A stretch of DNA of 64,000 nucleotides from Agarilytica rhodophyticola (lineage in GTDB: Bacteria; Pseudomonadota; Gammaproteobacteria; Pseudomonadales; Cellvibrionaceae): NCBI RefSeq assembly GCF_002157225.2, contig NZ_CP020038.1, positions 2,882,501 to 2,946,500 on the forward strand. Reading direction: 5' to 3'. The translations under genes were made by a program, and so were the position numbers. Each line of letters starts with the position of its first letter. Within the stretch, counting starts at the first letter, position 1. Shown in pieces: positions 19,926 through 28,609 of this stretch. Under the pieces are notes generated by a model. It saw nothing but the letters and a program-made list of their open reading frames with translations, did no database searches and was not told the origin of the DNA.

Positions 19926-21106
19926 ATTCCAAGTACCTTAAGCGCTTCAAGATTTTTTCGGATCAGTACGTTTTTAATATTGACGGCCTCCGCTGAGCAA
20001 AGGCTATCTGGTGGTGTGTTTTTCACATAATCGATAAGTTTTTCAATAGAGGATGTAGCCACATGCATGCGAGTATCTGACGAGCCATAGTAAATAAATA
20101 CTTCATTTCTCTGATTACATATCCAACCATTAGAGAATAGCACATTCGACACATCACCCACGCATTCTTCTTCTTGTGGTGCCATAAAATAACCACCGGG
20201 ACGGTGAGTTACTTGCCAAGGTTTGTTTAAGTCTGTCATAAACAAATAGAGAACATAGCGCAGTCCCGCTGCCGTATTGCGTACACCATGGGCTAAATGA
20301 AGCCAGCCCTCAGGAGTTTTAATGGGTGTGGGCCCCTGGCCATTTTTGGCTTCGTTGATGCTATGGTAAACTTTATTATCAACGATAATTTCTTCTTTTA
20401 TTTCTGCTCCATTCATCGTGTCGCAAAGGCCAAAACCTATACCACCTCCTTTGCCCACATTAATGAAGCCATCCTGGGGGCGTGTGTATAATGCATATTT
20501 GCCATCAATAAACTCGGGGTGTAAAACAACATTACGTTGTTGGCCGGAGTAGGTTATCAAATCGGGCAAACGCTCCCATGTGATAAGATCTTTAGTTTTG
20601 GTAATACCGCATTGTGCAATAGCGGCCGATGTGTCATGAGGGTGGCTATTGTCTTTTCGCTCCGTACAAAATAATCCATAAATATAGCCATCTTCATGCT
20701 GGGTTAGACGCATATCATAAATATTGGTATCTTTAACTTCTGTTTCCGGAATGGTTATGGGATAGTCCCAAAATTTGAAATTGTCTATACCAGTTTTACT
20801 TTCTGCAATGGCGAAAAATGATTTTCTGTCAGCGCCTTCTACTCTAACCGCTAATAAGTAGCTACCGTTTAAATAAATAGCACCTGCGTTAAATGTGCTG
20901 TTAATTGATTGACGTTCCATTAAAAATGGATTGCTCGCTTCATCTAGGTCGTAACGCCAAGTAATTGGCGTATGCGACGCAGTAACAATAGGGTTTTGCC
21001 AGCGTTGAAAAACACCGTTGTTATTTTTCTTTGGATAGTTCTTTTTTGTAATCAATGACAAGTTGTCTGATATCAAGGAGCTCACTTTTGCTTTAAAATC
21101 GCTCAT
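19922..21106 (-). CDS. 4-O-beta-D-mannosyl-D-glucose phosphorylase (GH130)
   Basis: Phosphorolyses mannosyl-glucose to mannose-1-phosphate and glucose, the second step after mannobiose epimerisation. GH130 blocks are visible: RWQNPIVTASHTPITWRYDL, NSTFNAGAIYLNGSYLLAVRVEG, TNIYDMRLTQHEDGYIYGLF (the Asp of YDMRLT corresponds to the family general acid), PEFIDGKYALYTRPQDGF, WLHLAHGVR and GWICNQRNEVFIYYGSSDTRMHVA. Length 394 matches the GH130_1 enzymes. The gene overlaps the epimerase gene by 4 bases. The pair is the counterpart of the unkA/epiA pair I recall from Cellvibrio japonicus. A 461-base spacer separates it from the halogenase upstream, so it may have its own promoter. No signal peptide, so cytoplasmic. 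Confidence 0.9.
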   Translation of the reverse strand: MSDFKAKVSSLISDNLSLITKKNYPKKNNNGVFQRWQNPIVTASHTPITWRYDLDEASNPFLMERQSINSTFNAGAIYLNGSYLLAVRVEGADRKSFFAIAESKTGIDNFKFWDYPITIPETEVKDTNIYDMRLTQHEDGYIYGLFCTERKDNSHPHDTSAAIAQCGITKTKDLITWERLPDLITYSGQQRNVVLHPEFIDGKYALYTRPQDGFINVGKGGGIGFGLCDTMNGAEIKEEIIVDNKVYHSINEAKNGQGPTPIKTPEGWLHLAHGVRNTAAGLRYVLYLFMTDLNKPWQVTHRPGGYFMAPQEEECVGDVSNVLFSNGWICNQRNEVFIYYGSSDTRMHVATSSIEKLIDYVKNTPPDSLCSAEAVNIKNVLIRKNLEALKVLGI

Positions 21107-21567
21107 CTTGGTTTCCTTTACTACTTATTGATGTGGATACTGTGGTGTAGATAGTCATGTGAGTGGCAAATTTATATTTACTTTGTCTTTAAAATAAGTT
21201 TTATCTAACTTTAGTAACTATTTTTAAGAAATAATACTTTTTTGTGTCTAAGTTATGCCCGAAAATTCATACAGCTTCTCGCTATTCTACTGGTGTAACT
21301 CCATTTTCTATTGTTGTTTGCTTTGATCTACATACAACGCAAGACGAAAAATGTGTTAATAATTAGGTGTTTTTATACCACTGTAATAGCTTTTTAATAT
21401 TTTAAGTGTCAGTAGTGTTCGCTCACAATTTTGTATTCAGTAACTGACACTGTCGATGGTAAATATATTTTATTTAATTAGATGAGTCTAGCTATAAACA
21501 TTTTTTATGTTTGTTCTTACCCTTGCTCATTTGGTAAGTTATAAATTATAAAGGAGACATACAGAAT
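21107..21567. other. AT-rich spacer between the halogenase and GH130 genes
   Basis: No credible gene. It holds a 9-bp perfect inverted repeat (AGTGTCAGT at 21405-21413 and its complement at 21443-21451, 29-base loop) and, at its right end, a 19-bp tandem duplication. The promoter of the GH130-epimerase pair (minus strand) probably lies here, but I cannot place it with confidence. Confidence 0.4.
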
Positions 21568-21586
21568 TTATAAAGGAGACATACAG
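21546..21586. repeat. 19-bp tandem duplication across the halogenase stop codon
   Basis: TTATAAAGGAGACATACAG occurs identically at 21546-21564 and 21568-21586, period 22. The right copy encodes the last residues (CMSPL) and stop of the minus-strand halogenase; the left copy is just downstream of the stop. Confidence 0.85.
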
Positions 21587-23076
21587 TGTTTTTGGATAAA
21601 ATTCTTATGTTTGGGCGCTTTAGCTGCCCCGGAATAAATTAAGCGACGAATATTAGAGAGGTTTTCACGCACAACTTCTTCATTGATATTGTCTGCCATT
21701 GGGTCGTAGCTTTGTGGGTGTATATTAAATCCATTAAATATGCTAACCCAACTGGCTTCCTCAAAAGATTCTTGTTCATAAGATACGATATGACCGCGGT
21801 TTTTAAAAAGCTCAATTTTATGTGTAAGTTGCTCTGGTAGGCTCATATTTCGGCAGTATTGCCAGAGCTCGCCGTCCTCGCGTTGACTAGCGTTATAGTG
21901 CAGAATTAAAAAATCTCTCACTCTTTCAAATTCCGCTTGAGATAGACGATTAGCTTCGTCAATTAAGCACTGATCGAAGCCTTGATGAGGGAAGAATGTA
22001 TGCAATTTGGCTAGACCGGTTTGGATTAGTCCAATACTTGTGGATTCTAACGGTTCTAAAAATCCTCCCGCTAAGCCTAGTGCAACACAATTTTTATTCC
22101 AAAATTTTTTCCTAACACCAGTAGTAAAGTGCAACCAGTTGGCTTCATTTAATAGACTTCCTTCAATATCTCTGGTCAATGATAGGTAAGCCTCCTCATC
22201 GGATAAATGTTGGCTTGCATAAACATAACCATTGCCTTGTCTATGCTGCAGTGGTATCCGCCATTGCCAACCTGCTTTTTGTGCTATCGCACGCGTGTAG
22301 GGAAGGGGGTCACTTTTATTCTCACTTTGTATAGCCACAGCTCTATCGCAAGGCAGCCAATGGCTCCAATTTTCATAACCTGTTTTTAGTGCTTGCTCGA
22401 TTAAAATACCTTGGAATCCGGAGCAATCAATAAATAAGTCTCCTGGCAAATGGTTTCCATCGTCGAGATAAAGAGATTGAATAAAGCCATTTGAAGTATT
22501 AAGTGAGACATCGACTACAGTTTTTTCTAATCTTTCGACACCTAGATTTAGTGCGTATTGGCGCAAGTAATCAGAATATAACAGGGCGTCGAAGTGGTAG
22601 GCGTAAGCATACTTGGCAAGTGGTGTCGTTGGTCTTTCACTGGGCTGACAAAAACGCCCCATTTTAGCCATTAGGATTGGAAGGCAATAATCACTGATAT
22701 TGGTTTTATCACCTACGCTTCGCATTTTTTGCCAATAGTGATGAAAATCTACACCGTTTACTTTTAATCCGTATTGGGCAAAAGGGTGGAAAAAAGAATG
22801 GCCAATTTTATACCAATCTTTGAACTCTATTCCTAATTTAAATGTAGCTTGAGTTTTCTTAATAACATCTAATTCATCAATACCCAGAGAAAAATTAAAG
22901 CCTCGAATGGTGGGTAACGTTGCCTCGCCGACGCCAACCGTCGCTATTGTCGGCGATTCAATAACAGAGATTTTTGTCGGTGTGTTTTTTAAAAAATTGG
23001 CCAGGCTAGATGCTGCCATCCAACCTGCAGTGCCTCCACCAACAATAATAATATTCTCTATTTTATTGCATGACAT
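21568..23076 (-). CDS. Flavin-dependent halogenase (tryptophan 7-halogenase family)
   Basis: FAD/FADH2-dependent halogenase fold, 502 residues, cytoplasmic. It has the FAD-binding GGGTAGW at 13-19, the GVGEATLP loop, a lysine in TFKLG (about residue 80) at the place of the catalytic Lys of PrnA, the WQWRIP motif that matches the diagnostic WxWxIP (about residue 270), and GLAGGFLEPLESTSIGLIQ near the C-terminus. All key halogenase positions therefore look intact. It starts 14 bases after the TonB receptor stop, so the two form an operon. Such genes are common next to TonB receptors in carbohydrate loci of Cellvibrionales and Caulobacterales, where their substrate is not known. True tryptophan chlorination is unproven; no biosynthetic genes accompany it. 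Confidence 0.88.
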   Translation of the reverse strand: MSCNKIENIIIVGGGTAGWMAASSLANFLKNTPTKISVIESPTIATVGVGEATLPTIRGFNFSLGIDELDVIKKTQATFKLGIEFKDWYKIGHSFFHPFAQYGLKVNGVDFHHYWQKMRSVGDKTNISDYCLPILMAKMGRFCQPSERPTTPLAKYAYAYHFDALLYSDYLRQYALNLGVERLEKTVVDVSLNTSNGFIQSLYLDDGNHLPGDLFIDCSGFQGILIEQALKTGYENWSHWLPCDRAVAIQSENKSDPLPYTRAIAQKAGWQWRIPLQHRQGNGYVYASQHLSDEEAYLSLTRDIEGSLLNEANWLHFTTGVRKKFWNKNCVALGLAGGFLEPLESTSIGLIQTGLAKLHTFFPHQGFDQCLIDEANRLSQAEFERVRDFLILHYNASQREDGELWQYCRNMSLPEQLTHKIELFKNRGHIVSYEQESFEEASWVSIFNGFNIHPQSYDPMADNINEEVVRENLSNIRRLIYSGAAKAPKHKNFIQKHCMSPL

Positions 23077-23090
23077 AAATAATTTGCCAA

Positions 23091-26084
23091 TTAAAATGTT
23101 GCTCTTATGCCCAGGCTGTATCGTGCCTCAAATGTATTTTCCCACACTTCCTGATCTTCAAATTGCCAGTAGTAACGTTCTGACTCATCCGTAATGTTAG
23201 AACCATTGATAAACAATGTGATTTCATCGGTAATATCATAGCTAATAGAAGCGTCAAGATAGGCGGTCTCATCTTGTATTAAAGCCGCTTCGTTATCGGT
23301 TCCCAAAAGTACTCGCTCACTTCTATAGTTGTACCCCAAACGAGCTTGCCATCGCTGCGACTGAAACCAAGCAACAATATTGTAGACATCTTCTGAGTTT
23401 TCGACGAAGCCCAAGTCATTGCCTGCTAAATCCTTACCCTTGTCGCTAGGCGAATAGGTATAGTTAATATCGGCACCGAAATACCCTAGAAATTCATTGC
23501 TGGTGAAATCAGAGAAGGCAAATTTCATTGCCACTTCCACGCCTTTTAAGTCAGCACCCTCTCCTTGAACAATGGTATTGACCGGCACGGAGCGTCGCAC
23601 CACGCCATCTTGATCTGGTAAGGCACGTTGTTCTTCTGCACCTTCGGCAAAGCTCTCTACATCAATTAAGAATGCACCGATGTTAAATAAGCTTCCCTCT
23701 CCGAAGTAATATTCCAAGGAAAGGTCAAAGTTATCTGCTCGCCAAGGGTCGAGATTTGGGTTACCTGTTTCACTGGCACTGACCGCTATGAATTGCTCAA
23801 AGGTAGGGCTGTTAGGATCACCGTCAAAGGTAAAATCTGGATCAAATGCGCCTCCCCACTGTTCAAGATCAAGGGGAGTCATGGTTTTTGCGTAAGCGGC
23901 ACGCAGCTTGATATTGTCGGTAATATTGTAGGATATATTTAATGAGGGTAGGGTATCACCGTACTCTCTTTCTGTAATGCGATCACCCGCATCTACGGCA
24001 GATAGACCATAGGGTAACGAATTACCTACCACATTTTGTACCACAGTTAGCGTGGTATCTACTTGACGTATACCGATATTGCCTGTTAAGGGCCCGAGAG
24101 CAAAGTTGGCTTGTACGTAATAGCTAAGCTCGTCCAGGTCAACTTTGTACGAAGAGCCGGGAACCGATGATCTTATATTGCCTGGATAGAGGGAATTATG
24201 AAAACCCAGTACATCATCCATAGCCGCAGGATCTAATGCAAAAAATGCAGGTATTCCCCTCACTGGGCCTAAATCTGTTACTTCAATCACATTACCCAAC
24301 TCGGCCAGATTCATGGGGCGGCCTGCGGTGAAGAAAATGTCGTTGTCAGGATCATTGTCGTCGAGATTGAGGCCAGAATTACAACTGTCTTGGTTAAGCG
24401 TAACATCCGTTGCTTTCCATTTTACTAGACACCCGTTTTCACCAAAGGGCGCTGCAAGTTCGTATGCATTATTCTCTGCTTTCCTCGCGCTATAGCGAAT
24501 GCCTGCTTCAATGGAGGTAATAAATTGGCCTTCATCCAATTCAAATGCGCCGTCAAAACGGGCGACATCTAAACTTGCTTCGCGATCGAAGTTGTTTTCT
24601 GAGGTAATAGCGCCAACACCATAGCTACTTATATCGCTTAAGTAGCTGCCAATAGACCTTGTGGCGCCGTTAGCGTTGCCATCAATATCTGCATTTGCGT
24701 TATTGCCAAAGCCGCTCCAAAGTGCGCCATCGCCGCGATAATCAACGGTGAGTTGTGGAAAGCCGGTGTAACCGTTGGGGTTAGTGGCAAGGCGACCATC
24801 GGCATAATCTTGAAATTCCACTCCCCACTGATTGCCATTGGCTAAATCGATGTCGGCGCTGCCGAAAATACGGTTTTGCTCGGCATCTGCAGACACAAAA
24901 CGCGTTTGTGTGGTGAGTTTGCCGCCGTTATCGTATTTAAGTTCGATATTTATATTTCTTGAAAAATTCTCCGTATGCTGCAACGTCGAAAAACTTTTCA
25001 AGCGTCGGCCATTACCTGTATAAGCTTGTGTCGTGAAAAAATCGCGACTGTCAGCTTCTATGCCTGTAGCTCGATAAGAGGGTGTGCCATCGGCAAAACG
25101 CGGTTCAAACCACCCCCATCGATTCCATTTATCGGAATGAACCAAGCCTGCTGAACGCCTAAATTCTTCCATATCGGTATAAAATATTTCCGACACTAGT
25201 TCGAAGCCTTCGCCTAGATCCAGTTGCACAGCTCCATTGAATCCTATGCGTTCGCGTTCAGTGAATCGATTAGATGCCTGATGGCCTTGGTAGGATAGAA
25301 AAGCGTCATCTATATCGCCGTCGCCATTGAGATCGCGACCCCAAGCCCAATCCTCGCCAGAAACTTGAGACCAGCCTGCGTTTTCACCACCGTTGGCCAT
25401 ACCACTGTAATAATTGGCGAGGTTTTTTTCTTGATAAGCGACTGAGGCCATAACCCCGAAGCGGTTGTTTTGCCAGCTAATAAGGCCGTTTAAAGATGGG
25501 TCTTCTTCTTCTGATGATTCTCCTCTTTGTACCTCAGCAGCTCCTGAGAGGGTAAGGCCTTCCTTTAAGTCGAATGGGCGAAAGGTTTTAAGGTTAACAA
25601 TACCGGTGATACCACCAGTGGTATGAGACGCTTTGGTGGACTTTATAACATCGGCACCAGAGAAAAGCTGTGAGGGGATGTCGTTTAAGTCCGGTTGTGC
25701 CGTTGTTATAGAGCCCGCGGCCAAAAAGCTTTCGCCGTTAAGGGTTGTCAGCACTCTTGGGAGACCGCGAATACTTATTTTGCCCCCTTCACCTGCAGAA
25801 CGAACTACTTGCACGCCAGTGATTCGTTGCAATGAGTCTGTGATCGTAACATCAGGTAGTTTGCCTATATCCTCTGAGGATATGGAATCCATGATGGAAG
25901 TCGCTTCTCGCTTATTATTGATAGCACTTATTTGCGCGCCACGGATGCCAATGACAACGAGTTCTTCGATATCTCTATCTTGCGCTGCAAGGTTTTCGGT
26001 TGTGCTAACAGCTACGCTTGCAGTAACGAGAGTAGGGAGCAATTTTTTTCTGAAAAATCTATCTTTAGCCACAATTTTCCTCAT
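23091..26084 (-). CDS. TonB-dependent receptor (carbohydrate-type)
   Basis: Outer-membrane active importer, 997 residues. The N-terminus has a basic, hydrophobic signal peptide (about 1-34), then the TonB box EELVVIG at 40-46. The plug begins at SISSEDIGKLPDVTITDSLQ with ITGVQVVR and ISIRGL, as in the TonB-Xanth-Caul subfamily often linked to oligosaccharide uptake. The beta-barrel shows repeated aromatic strands and NISYNITDNIKLRAAYAKTM, LSLEYYFGEGSLFNIGAF and NGSNITDESERYYW, and ends SLGIRATF with the terminal Phe. It leads an operon with the halogenase and lies between the ROK regulator and the GH130/epimerase genes, so a manno-oligosaccharide is the likely ligand (inference). Confidence 0.93.
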   Translation of the reverse strand: MRKIVAKDRFFRKKLLPTLVTASVAVSTTENLAAQDRDIEELVVIGIRGAQISAINNKREATSIMDSISSEDIGKLPDVTITDSLQRITGVQVVRSAGEGGKISIRGLPRVLTTLNGESFLAAGSITTAQPDLNDIPSQLFSGADVIKSTKASHTTGGITGIVNLKTFRPFDLKEGLTLSGAAEVQRGESSEEEDPSLNGLISWQNNRFGVMASVAYQEKNLANYYSGMANGGENAGWSQVSGEDWAWGRDLNGDGDIDDAFLSYQGHQASNRFTERERIGFNGAVQLDLGEGFELVSEIFYTDMEEFRRSAGLVHSDKWNRWGWFEPRFADGTPSYRATGIEADSRDFFTTQAYTGNGRRLKSFSTLQHTENFSRNINIELKYDNGGKLTTQTRFVSADAEQNRIFGSADIDLANGNQWGVEFQDYADGRLATNPNGYTGFPQLTVDYRGDGALWSGFGNNANADIDGNANGATRSIGSYLSDISSYGVGAITSENNFDREASLDVARFDGAFELDEGQFITSIEAGIRYSARKAENNAYELAAPFGENGCLVKWKATDVTLNQDSCNSGLNLDDNDPDNDIFFTAGRPMNLAELGNVIEVTDLGPVRGIPAFFALDPAAMDDVLGFHNSLYPGNIRSSVPGSSYKVDLDELSYYVQANFALGPLTGNIGIRQVDTTLTVVQNVVGNSLPYGLSAVDAGDRITEREYGDTLPSLNISYNITDNIKLRAAYAKTMTPLDLEQWGGAFDPDFTFDGDPNSPTFEQFIAVSASETGNPNLDPWRADNFDLSLEYYFGEGSLFNIGAFLIDVESFAEGAEEQRALPDQDGVVRRSVPVNTIVQGEGADLKGVEVAMKFAFSDFTSNEFLGYFGADINYTYSPSDKGKDLAGNDLGFVENSEDVYNIVAWFQSQRWQARLGYNYRSERVLLGTDNEAALIQDETAYLDASISYDITDEITLFINGSNITDESERYYWQFEDQEVWENTFEARYSLGIRATF

Positions 26085-26160
26085 TATTTTTATATTGGAG
26101 ATAGTCTGGAGAGGACAAGAAGATACAGTTAAAGCCAGTTATTTTTATTATATGTACTTA

Positions 26161-26183
26161 TTAAATTAACTTCGTTTAATTAG
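26161..26183. promoter_or_regulatory. Imperfect inverted repeat upstream of the TonB receptor, possible ROK operator
   Basis: TTAAATTAAC and GTTTAATTAG separated by TTC, about 75 bases upstream of the receptor start. The 10-3-10 geometry and AT-rich half-sites resemble the perfect repeat upstream of the ROK gene (27681-27703). Binding is inference. Confidence 0.35.
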
Positions 26184-26333
26184 TCTAATATAATAACAAA
26201 AACGACAATATGCAATATCTAATTCCGCTTCTACCAAGAAATTAAGTAAATTATCATTAATTACTGTTTTGCTTTGCCATCAAAAGTGTGAATTTTGGCG
26301 CTTAAATGCCAGCTAGGTGATGTTTAATTATTT

Positions 26334-26363
26334 AGGGCCTCTGGCTTTTATCACCAAGGCCCT
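26334..26363 (-). terminator. Possible terminator after the ROK regulator gene
   Basis: Seven-bp perfect stem (AGGGCCT and AGGCCCT) with a 16-base loop, 13 bases past the ROK stop. There is no T-tract on the minus strand. The stem core is the same as in the palindrome at 18675. Confidence 0.35.
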
Positions 26364-26376
26364 GTGCTAATCACTG

Positions 26377-27579
26377 CTATTTTGCGGTGCTCTGGTTAGG
26401 AGAAAAGTAAGAGTCCAGAGGCATTGTCGCAGCTCCAATAGCTGCAGCATCACTGCCAAATGAGCCACGTTTTATTTCCGGCATTGGTCGACTTTCATTT
26501 GATACTTGAGTTAGTCGAGAATTTAACATGTTAATAATGCTGTCAATTAAATTGGAATTCTCATTATCGCCATTAATAACGATTAAAGGAATATCTAGCA
26601 CAGATTGAATAGAGGAAACAGCCTGCTCCAATGCATTAAGGCAATCTTCCAACCATTGTTGAACATATTTTTTATTATTCTCTACTGCGTCTTCAAATTC
26701 TGCGTTGCTTGTTATTTTACAGCCTTGGTGCTGCAAGTATAGTACTAGAGAATTAATGGAAGCTCTATCTGTTAGCAAAGTGCCGTATTGCTTATCTGGC
26801 TTACAGGAAGCCAGTTTACTTTTTGCAACTGGAATTAAACCAATATCACCAGCGTTACCGGTAGAGCCAATTCTGCATTTGCCATCTATAACAACACCGC
26901 CCCCTAAACTTTTTACTAGAGGAGGGCCAAAATAAAAGTAAATAAAATCTTGTTCCGTGTTGCCAAGACCGTAAACAAGCTCCGCACCGGCGGCCGCAGT
27001 TCCGTCGTTTCCCTTCAGGCATGTCATGCCGGTTTTTTTGCTAAGGTTGGATGCAAGATCGTAAGTGTCCCAGGGAATCCAGTCGGCATTCCCGGTTCGC
27101 CAACTGCCTAAATGATAGGGTTGAGCAATACCGATGCCTGCAATTTTATCTTGTTTATTTTTAGCTGCAGTCTTAAGTAACTTCTTTATGTCTGCCAATA
27201 CCAATTTTAATACAGCCTCTGGCTCAGGCAAAATAATATCATGCGAGTATCCAGCAACTTTTTTACCCTCAAAATTCATGAGAATAGTTTCGATACTGCC
27301 GCGATTAATACTAACACCTATACCAAAAGCACCATCAGGGCAAAGCTTTAGCAATGTTGCAGGCTGTCCCAAATCGCCCTGGCGTTTGCCTGCTTCCATA
27401 ACGAGCCCTTTTTTACTTAGAGACGCAATAATTCCACCTATAGCGGCAGCGGTCAGGCCAGATGTTCTAGCTAACACTGCTTTAGATGCATGAGGTGATA
27501 CACGAAGAAGGTGTAGCACTAAGCGCTCGTTGTACCTACAGGATTGAATTGGGTTATTGTTCTGTGATGGTAGCACCAT
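26377..27579 (-). CDS. ROK-family transcriptional regulator (NagC/XylR type)
   Basis: A winged helix-turn-helix at residues about 15-75 (RLVLHLLRVSPHASKAVLAR, LTAAAIGGIIASLSKKGLV) precedes a ROK sugar-kinase-like domain from about 90 to 385, with IGVSINRGSIETIL, IAGIGIAQPYHLG, GNDGTAAAGAELVYG and GGGVVIDGKCRIGSTGNAGDIG. The ROK zinc-cluster signature CxCGxxGC is not evident; the corresponding stretch reads LIPVAKSKLASCKPDKQYG, so zinc binding may be lost. Length 400 is normal for ROK repressors. It is transcribed toward the TonB receptor operon with 292 bases between. It probably senses a mannose- or glucose-derived sugar and represses the receptor/phosphorolysis genes (inference). A perfect inverted repeat lies about 100 bases upstream of its start, suggesting autoregulation. 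Confidence 0.87.
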   Translation of the reverse strand: MVLPSQNNNPIQSCRYNERLVLHLLRVSPHASKAVLARTSGLTAAAIGGIIASLSKKGLVMEAGKRQGDLGQPATLLKLCPDGAFGIGVSINRGSIETILMNFEGKKVAGYSHDIILPEPEAVLKLVLADIKKLLKTAAKNKQDKIAGIGIAQPYHLGSWRTGNADWIPWDTYDLASNLSKKTGMTCLKGNDGTAAAGAELVYGLGNTEQDFIYFYFGPPLVKSLGGGVVIDGKCRIGSTGNAGDIGLIPVAKSKLASCKPDKQYGTLLTDRASINSLVLYLQHQGCKITSNAEFEDAVENNKKYVQQWLEDCLNALEQAVSSIQSVLDIPLIVINGDNENSNLIDSIINMLNSRLTQVSNESRPMPEIKRGSFGSDAAAIGAATMPLDSYFSPNQSTAK

Positions 27580-27680
27580 GTGTTTATTTGCCTTTTCTCT
27601 AATCTACTTTTTATTTCGCTTTCTATTTAGTTGTGCTTTTTGTTGCATTTATTAATTGGTGGCTATAATTCCTTTTGGAT

Positions 27681-27703
27681 TTAATTTAAATTATTTAAAT
27701 TAA
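27681..27703. promoter_or_regulatory. Perfect 10-3-10 inverted repeat, candidate ROK operator
   Basis: Half-site TTAATTTAAA, spacer TTA, then the exact reverse complement. It lies about 100 bases upstream of the ROK start. The AT-rich half-site with central A/T run is like NagC-type operators. Assigned by position and symmetry only. Confidence 0.45.
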
Positions 27704-27744
27704 TAAAGCATATTTTTCCTTTTTACTAATTGCAGAAAAAAATG

Positions 27745-27761
27745 CATTGGTAATACCAATG
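27745..27761. promoter_or_regulatory. Perfect 7-3-7 inverted repeat containing TGGTAATACCA
   Basis: CATTGGT, AAT, ACCAATG, perfect. The core TGGTAATACCA resembles operators of sugar-responsive repressors. It lies 42 bases beyond the AT-rich repeat; which protein binds is unknown. Confidence 0.35.
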
Positions 27762-28193
27762 GTAAATGCATTAGTCTTGCTATTATATAGGTGTCCATAC
27801 ATAGCTTTTCTACACAGTTTTTGCGTCAATACTTCGCACTATTTATTTATATTACTTATGCTAATAACATCGTTTCTCGTGGAAACGTTTACCATTGTTG
27901 CCGTTACTTGTAGTGGAGAACTTGCTTTAGTAAAGACATTTGATTAATGCCGGCAGGGCATATTATAAGTGCTACAATCCATCTTCAAGCTATTATATGA
28001 CAAGAGTTCTGTAATGTGAGCAATTTGTAACGAAATAGTGATTGACGCAAATATATAAATTTTTTTGCATTATAAAAGGTCTAGTTCCTGCTTTCTTTTG
28101 CAATTTGTATCTATTTATATATTTTGGTGTCTAAAGTTTGCGTAAATATCCATTTGCTTTTAGGATGGGTTTTTATTTTGTGACTAGTTTCCC

Positions 28194-28424
28194 ATGTTAA
28201 TATTATATACAACCTTAGGTTGCCACTTGTGCGATCAAGCCTACGACTTAATAACACAGTGCTTAGAAGGGGTATCGCTTAATAAAGTTGAGATTGCTGA
28301 TGACGATGCTCTTATGCAAAAGTACGCGATTCGTATTCCTGTTGTAAAAAATAAGAATACCAATCATGAGTTAGGATGGCCTTTCGACCAAAAAACATTA
28401 TTGGAGTGGTATGCTAGCCTTTAA
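28194..28424 (+). CDS. Small glutaredoxin-like (thioredoxin-fold) protein
   Basis: A 76-residue thioredoxin-fold protein with the redox motif C-H-L-C at residues 10-13 (TTLGCHLCDQAYDL) and the cis-proline region IRIPVV. This is the pattern of the short glutaredoxin/DUF836 family (about 75-85 residues). It probably performs thiol-disulfide exchange in the cytoplasm; a specific partner is not known. It is a single gene with a weak ribosome site, convergent with the CheZ-like gene ending at 28610. Confidence 0.8.
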   Translation: MLILYTTLGCHLCDQAYDLITQCLEGVSLNKVEIADDDALMQKYAIRIPVVKNKNTNHELGWPFDQKTLLEWYASL

Positions 28425-28557
28425 TTTTTTTAGCTTGTAGTTATCATCTATAGTTGAGCATTTTTGCTACGCAGCTAAAAATACAATGTAAAACACACGT
28501 ACTTCACAATATATAGGCAGTCCACATTGTTGCGCTGCACTTATAACTGCTATGGAA

Positions 28558-28582
28558 TTCCTCTACTATTTTAGTAGAGGAA
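28558..28582. terminator. Hairpin between convergent genes
   Basis: Perfect 11-bp stem (TTCCTCTACTA and its complement) with a TTT loop, centred between the stops at 28424 and 28610. No T-tract follows on either strand; it is a probable bidirectional terminator. Confidence 0.5.
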
Positions 28583-28609
28583 ATATATGATGACTTGTAC
28601 AGCTAGAGT

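Larger units (their letters stand above)
27580..28193. other. Divergent spacer between the ROK regulator and the glutaredoxin-like gene
   Basis: Six hundred AT-rich bases with no credible gene. It contains two perfect inverted repeats (27681-27703 and 27745-27761) close to the ROK side. A 66-codon plus-strand frame at 27747-27947 has no ribosome site or family resemblance and is not called. Confidence 0.45.

Noticed and set aside
21568-23076. Halogenase as part of a natural-product cluster
   Set aside because: Neighbours are a TonB receptor, sugar enzymes and a ROK regulator; no biosynthetic genes are present.
27747-27947. Hydrophobic 66-codon frame between the ROK and glutaredoxin-like genes
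   Set aside because: No ribosome site, starts inside the TGGTAATACCA repeat, AT-driven hydrophobicity; likely chance.
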